Below, piece after piece: positions 33,781 through 41,615 of a stretch of 64,000 nucleotides of DNA (positions are counted from its first letter, which is position 1; the number at the start of each line of letters is the position of its first letter). The translations under genes and the position numbers were made by a program. Below the pieces are notes generated by a model. The model had not been told where the DNA came from and searched no databases. It was given only the letters and a program-made list of their open reading frames with translations. The stretch is from Pseudomonas sp. Irchel 3E13 (GTDB lineage: Bacteria; Pseudomonadota; Gammaproteobacteria; Pseudomonadales; Pseudomonadaceae). The stretch is from NCBI RefSeq assembly GCF_900187455.1, contig NZ_FYDX01000025.1, positions 1-64,000 on the forward strand, in the 5' to 3' direction.

Positions 33781-35898
33781 ATGCCCGCCCTATCCGACCT
33801 GCGCTTCACCTTCACCGCCGGCGCCGTCGACTTCGACGTCGTCGAGTTCCACCTCACCGAAGGCCTCTCCGAGACCTTCCGCCTCGAAGTCGACCTGAGT
33901 TGCGCCAATTCCGCCGTCGACTTTGGCCAGGTCCTCGACCGCCCGGCCCTGCTCACCCTCTGGCAAGGCGGCCAGCCCGTGCGCTATGTGCACGGCTCGG
34001 TCAGTTCGTTCCAGCAAGGCGAGACCGGCTTTCGCCGCACCCGCTACCGCGCTGTCGTCGAACCGCGCCTGGCCCGCCTGCGACTGGCCTCGGACTGGCG
34101 CATTTTCCAGACCCTCACCGTGCCCGACATCGCCACCGCGATGCTCAAGAAGCACGCCCTCGATCTGGACTACGAACAACGCATCACCAACGCCCATGAA
34201 ACGCGGGAATACTGCGTACAGGCGGGTGACACCGACTACCACTTCGTCGAACGCATCATGCGCGAGGAAGGTTTTTTCTACGGTTTCCTGCACAGCGCCG
34301 AAGGCCACCGCCTGGTCCATTGCGACCGCCTGTGGATCTTCGGCAAGCAGCCCGGCCTGCCGGTTGAATACAACCCCAGGCCCGGCGGCGATCGTCCGGG
34401 TCCGGCGCTGCACAGCTTCACCTACACCGAAAACGTGCGCAGCGCCCGCCAGACCCAGCGCGACTACAGCTTCAAGAACCCGTTGTACAACCAGCAAACC
34501 CGGCGCGAAGCCACCGACCTGGCGCACCAGGCCAAGAACTACGAGCGTTACGACTATCCCGGCCGCTACAAGGGCGAAGTGGGCGAGGCCTTCACCCGTG
34601 ATCGCCTGCGCGGACTGCGCGGCGAGGCCTGTCAGGTCATCACCGAAGGTGACGACGCGCGGCTGGTGCCGGGCATCTATTTCGACCTCGTCGGCCACCC
34701 GCGCGAAGACCTGAACCGCGGCTGGCGCCCGATACGCCTGGAGCACCGCGGCACGCAATACGTCAGCCAGGGCGAGGACAGCGCCGACGCCACCCAGGGC
34801 ACCCACTACAACTGCACCGCCATCCTGGTGCCGGACGATGCCGAATGGCGCGCCGAGGCATTGCCCAAACCACGTATTGACGGCCCGCAGCCGGCGAAAG
34901 TAGTTGGCCCGCCCGGAGAGGAAATCTACTGCGACGAATTCGGCCGGGTGAAGGTGCAGTTCCCGTGGGACCGCGAGGGTAACGAGGACGAACACAGCTC
35001 CTGCTGGATCCGCGTATCGCAGAACATCGCCGGTGCGCTTTGGGGCCATATGGCGATTCCGCGTATTGGCCAGGAAGTGATCGTCAGCAACTTCGACGGC
35101 GACCCGGACCAGCCTGTTATCACCGGCCGGGGCTTCAATGCCCTGCAGCGCCCGCCCTACGAACTGCCGAAGCACAAGACCCGCATGACCCTCAAGAGCC
35201 AGACCCACAAGGGCGACGGCTTCAACGAGCTGCGTTTCGAGGATGAGGCCGGGCAGGAAGAGGTGTTCATCCATGCGCAGAGGGACCAGAACAATGTGGT
35301 CAAGAATGACGAGACCACCTTTGTCGGGCATGACCGCAGCGAGCAGGTCGAGAACGACGAAACCCTGACCATCGGCCACGACCGCAAGGACACGGTGGGC
35401 AATCACGAGCAAGTGGTCATCGGCGTGAACCGGCGGCATCAGATCGGCCAGGACGACGAACTGAGCATTGGCCGCCATCACACCATCACCACCGCCCAGG
35501 ACCGTACCGAACAGGTCGGCAATAACCGCCTGGACAAGACCGCTGCCAATCAGCGGGTGGAGATCGGCGGGCATCTGGACCAGCAGGTGCAAGGGGACGT
35601 CACGGTGCAGGCTGGCCAGAGCATTACGCAGCACACCAAGGTGCACGAAATCCATGCGTCCGAAGCTGTGATCATCAAGGCACCGGGCGGCACGCTGCGT
35701 ATCGATGGCGCGGGCATAACCATCGATGGCATCTCGATCCGCGAGCTTGCCCCCATGACGATGAGTGCAGCCGGGAGCAGCAACAGTATCGTCATGACCG
35801 GCGTTCCAGTGACGGGTGAACCCGTCTGCGTGGGATGCCTGCTCAAGGCTATGGCCGAGGGGCGCAGCCTGATTCCCATGGACGGAGAGACCGCCTGA
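33781..35898 (+). CDS. vgrG: Type VI secretion spike protein VgrG (TssI)
   Basis: The 705-residue protein trimerises to form the spike at the tip of the type VI tail tube. The N-terminal gp27-like part (residues 1-330) contains GSVSSFQQGETGFRRTRYRA and REYCVQAGDTDYHFVERIMR with EEGFFYGF. The OB/gp5 region has YCDEFGRVKVQFPWDREGNE and GRGFNALQRPPY. The C-terminal beta-helix is rich in V-G-N-x-E/H repeats (QVENDETLTIGHDRKDTVGN). The last 35 residues form a cysteine-containing tail (PVCVGCLLKAMAEGRSLIPM). No other tss gene is present in the window, so this is an orphan vgrG island with its own cargo. Confidence 0.97.
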   Translation: MPALSDLRFTFTAGAVDFDVVEFHLTEGLSETFRLEVDLSCANSAVDFGQVLDRPALLTLWQGGQPVRYVHGSVSSFQQGETGFRRTRYRAVVEPRLARLRLASDWRIFQTLTVPDIATAMLKKHALDLDYEQRITNAHETREYCVQAGDTDYHFVERIMREEGFFYGFLHSAEGHRLVHCDRLWIFGKQPGLPVEYNPRPGGDRPGPALHSFTYTENVRSARQTQRDYSFKNPLYNQQTRREATDLAHQAKNYERYDYPGRYKGEVGEAFTRDRLRGLRGEACQVITEGDDARLVPGIYFDLVGHPREDLNRGWRPIRLEHRGTQYVSQGEDSADATQGTHYNCTAILVPDDAEWRAEALPKPRIDGPQPAKVVGPPGEEIYCDEFGRVKVQFPWDREGNEDEHSSCWIRVSQNIAGALWGHMAIPRIGQEVIVSNFDGDPDQPVITGRGFNALQRPPYELPKHKTRMTLKSQTHKGDGFNELRFEDEAGQEEVFIHAQRDQNNVVKNDETTFVGHDRSEQVENDETLTIGHDRKDTVGNHEQVVIGVNRRHQIGQDDELSIGRHHTITTAQDRTEQVGNNRLDKTAANQRVEIGGHLDQQVQGDVTVQAGQSITQHTKVHEIHASEAVIIKAPGGTLRIDGAGITIDGISIRELAPMTMSAAGSSNSIVMTGVPVTGEPVCVGCLLKAMAEGRSLIPMDGETA

Positions 35899-36770
35899 TG
35901 TCGCCTTTTGCAGAAGAATTGATGGGCCAGCTCCATAAAGCACCGAACCTTCGCTTGACGGCCATCGTGGAAATGGCTCGCGTGCCGCTTCCTGCGCGTC
36001 AACGCTTGATCGAGCGATTCGCGCAAACGGCCTACCCGATCCTCTACCAGCAGTGCTTTGCCAATCTTCGGGATATCGGCCCTTGGTTGTTCTCCTCCGG
36101 TGAACACCTGAGCCTCGATAGCCAGTACGACTTCCACTGTACCTTGGTCGAAATCGCAGGCGATGTGCCCTGCGCCTGGCTGGTGAGCGCCCTGGAGCCG
36201 TCCAGGCTCGCCAATCATCTCGGCCAGGCCGCCACTGCCCGAGGACCGGATGGCGCTTCATTCCTGTTGCGCTTTTACAGCGAGCAAGCATTTCCCGTGC
36301 TACAGGCCCGCCATGACCTGCCCGGTATCGCCGAATTGCTAGCGCCCATCCATTCATGGTGGGCATTGGAACCTCACGATAAACGCAATGCCTGGCGGCA
36401 ATACGAGGGCCACAACCGACCGGACCATTACGGCATCCCACCCATCCGGCTGGACCAAGCCTGTTGGGATGCGTTGACGGGAAGTTCGCTGCGCTTTCAG
36501 TTGTGCGATCTGCTTCAGCAAGAGTGGACCCCTGGGAAGACTGAAAACGGCCACGCAATCCGGCTGGCACGGGTGCAGCAGTTGCTGGCCGAGGCACGGC
36601 AGTGCGGTTTGCACCGACCGGCAGACCAGAAGGACTACGTCATCTTCCTGACCCGGCATGGCCCGGACCTGCGCACAAACGCTGCGTGGCAAGCCGCCCT
36701 GACAGACGCTCGGGACGATGCCAAGCCCCTCGCGCAAGCGCTCAAACAACGCCTTTTCCAACATTCCTGA
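35898..36770 (+). CDS. DUF4123 type VI secretion adaptor/chaperone
   Basis: The 290-residue protein belongs to the DUF4123 (TEC/Tap) family, adaptors that load a specific effector onto VgrG. Family-like parts are PILYQQCFANLRDIGPWLFS, LVSALEPSRLANHLGQAATA and LRFYSEQAFPVLQARHDLPG. The ATG at 35898 overlaps the vgrG stop (TGATG), and the effector gene follows within 12 bp. The gene order vgrG-adaptor-effector-immunity is the standard one. It is expected to stay in the cytoplasm of the producing cell. Confidence 0.92.
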   Translation: MSPFAEELMGQLHKAPNLRLTAIVEMARVPLPARQRLIERFAQTAYPILYQQCFANLRDIGPWLFSSGEHLSLDSQYDFHCTLVEIAGDVPCAWLVSALEPSRLANHLGQAATARGPDGASFLLRFYSEQAFPVLQARHDLPGIAELLAPIHSWWALEPHDKRNAWRQYEGHNRPDHYGIPPIRLDQACWDALTGSSLRFQLCDLLQQEWTPGKTENGHAIRLARVQQLLAEARQCGLHRPADQKDYVIFLTRHGPDLRTNAAWQAALTDARDDAKPLAQALKQRLFQHS

Positions 36771-36782
36771 GTGGGTCCCATC

Positions 36783-39359
36783 ATGTACAGCTGGAAGGAA
36801 ACCTTCGAACTCTGCGACAAAAGCAACACGTTTGTGGCGAACCTGAACCCCGGCCCGGTCCCCTCCTGTACCCGAACATTTTCCTTCCTGCCCCTGCGCT
36901 ATGGTGCGGTCGGAGGTACTGCCAGCCAGAGAGGACAACTGCCATTCCTGTCGGCGTATTTCAGCCAACCGTCAAAGGTCGGCCGGCTCAGCGAGTCCGC
37001 CTATGCCCTGCGCCCCCTGCGCGAAGGCTTTCTGTACGTCCTCATCAGGCGCAAGGAGGCCAACTACGCCTGGCATAGTCAGTACCGCGTGTCCGACCTC
37101 GCCAGCCTCGAATTCATCGATGCCGACCAGCCCTGGGCACCGGCTAAACCGCCCTTTACCGGGGACGGTGGCGTCAAAGGGCTGAGCTGGATGCTGCGGA
37201 TCCAGGACATGGACAGCATCGAAGACCTGCGCTTTCTCTACAGCCCTGTGCCGCTGACCAAAAATGTGCGCGACAAATACCGGCAACAGCAAAAGTACCG
37301 CAGCACCATGACCTCGGTGGACGTCGCCGAGCTGATATCAGCAGAGCCGCCGCGTATGGACAACGTGCTCACCCATGACGCGCTCGAACTCATCGCGGAA
37401 TATGCCTCCGACAGCAAGCCGGCCCTCAAGGAACACCTGAAGTCCCAAGCCTTCGCCCCCCTGTTTCCACCGCCACGCCAGGCGTTGCTCGCTGAAATGC
37501 GGCCCGATGCCGATCGCAAGGCACAGCGCGGAGTGGCCGTCGTCTTGAACGACGCGCTCGGTGTCGTCCAGGAACTCAATGCCTGGCGCAACGCGAGCAG
37601 CGATTCGCTCGAAGCCTTCATGGCGCAGGAGGACGAAGAAAAGGTCGACAACCACCGCAAATTCACCATCGCCTTCGCCATCGACAACATCAGGAAGCTG
37701 CTGGAAGACGAGGCCGAGGTCACTTACCACGAGAATCAGAAGCTCCAGAAGCACATCGGTGTGCGTTACACGGACCCTGAGTATCAGGCGGGCAATCGCC
37801 ACGTGGTGGTGCAGTCATCGGGCAACTACCGGACCTTCCGTAATCCCGTGCACCAGCAAGAGGTATACAAAACCGAACTCAAGAGCCAGCGCGCCGAGAG
37901 CTGGGACAAGTACGCCCCCTACATTGACGAGCACATGCGTCAGGACTTCCTGAAGCGCTACCGAGCCGAGGTCGACAAGGCCGATACGGCTCGCGATGCC
38001 CGCACCGAGGATCACCTGCTCTGGCTACAGAGCGAACAACTGCTTCAAGTCCTAGACCTCTTCGACCGCAACGACACGGAACAGGCTCTGCTGTTCGAAG
38101 ACCAGATGGGCAAGGCCATGACCGGAATGAACGGCACCGAGGCCGGCCAGGCCCTGCTCGAGCGCTGGCGCGAAGCGGACGTATCCCGAGAAAACCTGTA
38201 CTGGCGGTCGCTGGCGCAGAACCAGCAGGCGGCCGAAGCCGAGGTCGGCACCCTGTTCAACGAGCGCGGCCTCCTCGAAGACCTCGACTCCGCGGCGTTG
38301 CAGGACCGGATGAAAAAGCTCGTCGTGCTCTACGACAGGGGTCATGCCCTGATGGACGCACTGGCCGAAGGGACTGGCGGGCCGCCCTCCAGTTACCTGG
38401 TGGGCGGCGCGATGCTGATCAACACCCTGGGCAACTCGTTGTTCCAGAACAAGCCCGCGACCGTGCTGGACAAGGCGGCCAACCGGGTCGCGATGACGCT
38501 CCTGCATGCCCAGATGGGGCGCTACGCCAAAAAAATTCATTTTGAGACACGCGGCGGCAAGCCCCTGAGCCGAGGCGCAGCGGCGCGCATCGACCGCGCC
38601 GCGACCCGCAGCTTCGACGATGCACTGCGCGGCGGAAGCCGTGGGCCCATGACAGAAATGCGCTTGGGCAGTGTCTTGACGTTGCTGGAGCTGTGGAACC
38701 TATACAACCGCCTCTCTGTCGAGGACAAGAACAGCAGGCAGTACATCGAGGCGGTGTCTGCGGTGGTGGCTCTCACCGCTGTGGGCATCGAAATAGCTGC
38801 TGCGGCGGTGGCGTTTGGTGAGCGCAGTGAGAATGCCGCGCTTCGGCAGGGAGCCAAGGTGTTTGGGGGTAAATTGCGGTTGGGGGCTGGGATTCTGGCA
38901 GGAGCGGCTGGGTTTGTGGGCGCATGGTATGACGGTCAGGATGCACTTGATAACTGGCGTTTCGGCAAATACTCGCTTGCTGGTCTTTACGCCTTACGCG
39001 CAACAACGCAACTCGGCGCTGCAACCCTGTCGATTACTGTCGGTTTAGCGTACGCGAAGCCATTTTTTGAATACCTACTCAAGAAATACGGAACCCAGAC
39101 ATTTTTTGGAAAGGCTGTCAGCTTTGGTTTGCAGGGCTCGTCTGCCCTGGCTGCACGCATGGCACTGATGCTTCGCCTGTTCTTCCGTATAAATATAGTG
39201 TTCCTGGCATTGATGTTGATTGAAACTTTCCTACTTCCCAACTCACTGCAGCGCTACTTTGACCATTGTACATTTCGCAAGGAACGCACCAATAAAACTG
39301 CCGAAACCGAAGAAAAGGAAATCAAAACCATGCAGAACGCGGTAAAGGATACACTTTAA
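36783..39359 (+). CDS. VasX-like type VI secretion effector (pore-forming type)
   Basis: The 858-residue protein fits the VasX/BTH_I2691 class of T6SS effectors. The N-terminal VasX-type domain (FSFLPLRYGAVGGTASQRGQ; YALRPLREGFLYVLIRRKEA) spans about residues 10-160. A long, charged, helical middle with coiled-coil character covers residues 160-560. The C-terminal quarter has several hydrophobic helices (AVVALTAVGIEIAAAAVAFG, GAGILAGAAGFVGAWYDG, INIVFLALMLIETFLL). VasX homologues disrupt inner membranes. The ATG at 36783 is used; a GTG at 36771 would add four residues. Base composition becomes AT-richer past about 39000. The next gene starts within the stop codon. Confidence 0.88.
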   Translation: MYSWKETFELCDKSNTFVANLNPGPVPSCTRTFSFLPLRYGAVGGTASQRGQLPFLSAYFSQPSKVGRLSESAYALRPLREGFLYVLIRRKEANYAWHSQYRVSDLASLEFIDADQPWAPAKPPFTGDGGVKGLSWMLRIQDMDSIEDLRFLYSPVPLTKNVRDKYRQQQKYRSTMTSVDVAELISAEPPRMDNVLTHDALELIAEYASDSKPALKEHLKSQAFAPLFPPPRQALLAEMRPDADRKAQRGVAVVLNDALGVVQELNAWRNASSDSLEAFMAQEDEEKVDNHRKFTIAFAIDNIRKLLEDEAEVTYHENQKLQKHIGVRYTDPEYQAGNRHVVVQSSGNYRTFRNPVHQQEVYKTELKSQRAESWDKYAPYIDEHMRQDFLKRYRAEVDKADTARDARTEDHLLWLQSEQLLQVLDLFDRNDTEQALLFEDQMGKAMTGMNGTEAGQALLERWREADVSRENLYWRSLAQNQQAAEAEVGTLFNERGLLEDLDSAALQDRMKKLVVLYDRGHALMDALAEGTGGPPSSYLVGGAMLINTLGNSLFQNKPATVLDKAANRVAMTLLHAQMGRYAKKIHFETRGGKPLSRGAAARIDRAATRSFDDALRGGSRGPMTEMRLGSVLTLLELWNLYNRLSVEDKNSRQYIEAVSAVVALTAVGIEIAAAAVAFGERSENAALRQGAKVFGGKLRLGAGILAGAAGFVGAWYDGQDALDNWRFGKYSLAGLYALRATTQLGAATLSITVGLAYAKPFFEYLLKKYGTQTFFGKAVSFGLQGSSALAARMALMLRLFFRINIVFLALMLIETFLLPNSLQRYFDHCTFRKERTNKTAETEEKEIKTMQNAVKDTL

Positions 39360-40375
39360 TGTATTTTTTAGAGCGAGGTTTTGAATGGTCCAAGACGCTA
39401 ATCACTTATGAAGAGGCCACGGAAAGTGCGCTTAATCAAAAGCGCCAACCGGGACAGGAAGAGCTTAATTTACCGGAGGGCGTAAGGGAGTCGATTTCAG
39501 AGTTAACCTACGAGAACTCATCTCTTTATAAATATACCGCCACATACATTGACCTTCGTACACCCAACGACGAAAAAAGAGGAATAATTACTATATTTCT
39601 TGGATGGATATACGGATTCATAACCTATATGTTTTTCGCGATGGCGATCATTTCCGCTGAAAAAATAATCCCTGGTTACGGCCACGACGGAAAATCATTA
39701 ACCATCGCCGATTATTTCATCCTCACGTTATTTCCGTTGTTTTGGCCGGTAGTGCTTGGTGTTTTCTTGAAGTACACCCTCCGATTCGTTCGCCTGGAGT
39801 CTTTCACCGCCCGCCGCATCATCATCCGTTTCAACCGTATCACTCGTAAGGTCTATCTGCTCCGCCCCAAGCACTTAGGCGGCATCCGCATCATGGACTG
39901 GGACAAAACCGAGGTCATCGTCGACAAGAACATGAGCGAACTGGATGGCACGGGCGGCTATGTCATCTTGGGCTGGGAAAAGGGTGATGGCGTGGATTTG
40001 CAGGGCACTCCGACCGACAACATCGAGCTGACCTTCATCGGCAAACCCACCCGCAACGCCAGCGAACTATTGGCCTTCTGGGAATACATCCGCCGCTACA
40101 TGGAAGACGGCCCCGCCGCCGCACCGGCACCGGAAAAACTCATCTGCAAGTTCCCTTGGCCATGGCTCTCGCTCAAAGCTGCCTGGGGACTGGACACCAG
40201 CTTCTTGCGCCAACGCGAACTGCGCATTTTCGTACTGCTCAACCTGCTGCTATGGCCCGTCATCCTGATTCACGCCACAGGCCACTGGTTATCTTTGTTG
40301 CTGTGCTATGAGCCACGGTTCCCAAAAAGCATCGAAGATGCGGGCGCTGATATTTCCGATTGGGAAGCACGATAG
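39359..40375 (+). CDS. DUF6708-type membrane protein, putative immunity protein (first copy)
   Basis: The 338-residue protein starts MYFLERGFEWSKTLITYEEA. It has two N-terminal membrane segments (IITIFLGWIYGFITYMFFAM; FILTLFPLFWPVVLGVFL) and a cytoplasmic-type domain (RLESFTARRIIIRFNRITRK; GGIRIMDWDKTEVIVDK). A hydrophobic C-terminal stretch (LLLWPVILIHATGHWLSLLL) follows. Its ATG overlaps the effector stop by 1 nt. Position and membrane topology fit an immunity protein against the membrane-acting effector. The first 400 bp are AT-rich with rarer codons, while the rest matches the genome, a sign of mosaic origin. Confidence 0.8.
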   Translation: MYFLERGFEWSKTLITYEEATESALNQKRQPGQEELNLPEGVRESISELTYENSSLYKYTATYIDLRTPNDEKRGIITIFLGWIYGFITYMFFAMAIISAEKIIPGYGHDGKSLTIADYFILTLFPLFWPVVLGVFLKYTLRFVRLESFTARRIIIRFNRITRKVYLLRPKHLGGIRIMDWDKTEVIVDKNMSELDGTGGYVILGWEKGDGVDLQGTPTDNIELTFIGKPTRNASELLAFWEYIRRYMEDGPAAAPAPEKLICKFPWPWLSLKAAWGLDTSFLRQRELRIFVLLNLLLWPVILIHATGHWLSLLLCYEPRFPKSIEDAGADISDWEAR

Positions 40376-40533
40376 CAGCCCCTCGAATAGAACTGTCATA
40401 CGGCGCGCTGACTGAAAGTTTGATATCCAAGCGCCTGCTGTTTTATCTGCCCACCTGAAACTTCGCAATGAACAAAGTCTGGACCGAAAAAGGAAATCAC
40501 AATTATGCAGTCAAAAATAGAGAGGTTTCTCTG

Positions 40534-41496
40534 ATGTATTTTTTAGAGCGCGGCTTCCAGTGGCTAAAAAAAATAAACAGTCAAGAAGAGGTCATAGCGG
40601 AGCTCGAGCAGCAAAAACAGCAACAGCGACAGCCAGGATTCTATGCACCGGAAGGAGTGAACGAGTCAGCGTCGGACCACATACACGATAACTCATCGCT
40701 TTACGCGCATAACGACACCTATATTGACCTCCGCACGCCTAGCGATGAAAAAAGAGGCGCGCTAACTCTGGGATTTGGTTTCCTCTACTGGATAAGTATC
40801 TTGGTGCTTTCTGATATTTATACCGCTTGGGTGGAGCAACTGATCAGCGGGACTAGCCGCGAAAACACTCCACTATCAACGACTGAGTATTTCACTCTAA
40901 TTTTCTATGTACTGCTCTGTTCGACTGTGCTCTTACTCATTTTGAAGTACACCTTCCGCTTTCTTCGCCTGGAGTCTTTCACCGCCCGTCGCGTCATCGT
41001 TCGCTTCAACCGTATTACTCGCAAGGTTTATCTGCTGCGTCCCGAGCATCTGGGTGGTATCCGCATAATGAACTGGGACAAAACCCAGATGATCGTTGAC
41101 AAGAGCCTGATTGACCTGGACGAGTCAGGAGGCTTTGTCGTTCTAGCCTGGAATAAGGGCGATGGCACAGATTTGCAAGGCTCACCCACTGACAACATCG
41201 AGTTAACCTTTGTCGGCAAGCGCGCGAGCAACGCTGGCGAGTTGATGGCGTTCTGGGAATACATTCGGCGTTATATGGAGATCAGCCCCAACGCCGCGCC
41301 AGCGCCGCAGAAACTCATCAGCAAATTCCCTTCACCCTTGCTCTCACTCAAGGCGGCCTCGACATTCAGGGGATCGGGGCCGCTCGAGTTGTTGTTATGG
41401 CCCACCATCCCGATCCACGCCATCGGCCACTGGCTGTCACTGCTGCTGTGCTACGAGCCACGGTTCCCCAAGTCCATCGAGGACGCCGGGCGCTGA
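40534..41496 (+). CDS. DUF6708-type membrane protein, putative immunity protein (second copy)
   Basis: The 320-residue protein is a paralogue of the preceding gene with the same order of parts: MYFLERGFQWLKK start, two membrane segments (LTLGFGFLYWISILVLSDIY; YFTLIFYVLLCSTVLLLIL), then RLESFTARRVIVRFNRITRK and GGIRIMNWDKTQMIVDK, and a LLLCYEPRFPKSIEDAG end identical to that of the first copy. The membrane region is much less similar than the rest. GAGAGG ahead of 40534 sets the start; an in-frame start at 40468 is less likely. It may protect against a different effector variant, as retained extra immunity genes often do. Confidence 0.78.
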   Translation: MYFLERGFQWLKKINSQEEVIAELEQQKQQQRQPGFYAPEGVNESASDHIHDNSSLYAHNDTYIDLRTPSDEKRGALTLGFGFLYWISILVLSDIYTAWVEQLISGTSRENTPLSTTEYFTLIFYVLLCSTVLLLILKYTFRFLRLESFTARRVIVRFNRITRKVYLLRPEHLGGIRIMNWDKTQMIVDKSLIDLDESGGFVVLAWNKGDGTDLQGSPTDNIELTFVGKRASNAGELMAFWEYIRRYMEISPNAAPAPQKLISKFPSPLLSLKAASTFRGSGPLELLLWPTIPIHAIGHWLSLLLCYEPRFPKSIEDAGR

Positions 41497-41615
41497 TGAC
41501 ACCACCACCCGGCGCCCGCCCAAACACAACGCCCAGCCTCTGCTACCGTGGAAAGACCCGGGCCACATCTCTCGGCCCGCTCTTTCCTACCTGCATGAAG
41601 CACGGGTGACCCCTC

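Noticed and set aside
33790..36597. Minus-strand open frame of 935 codons opposite vgrG and DUF4123
   Set aside because: Same reason: vgrG and the adaptor on the plus strand have unambiguous family signatures, while the antisense product has none.
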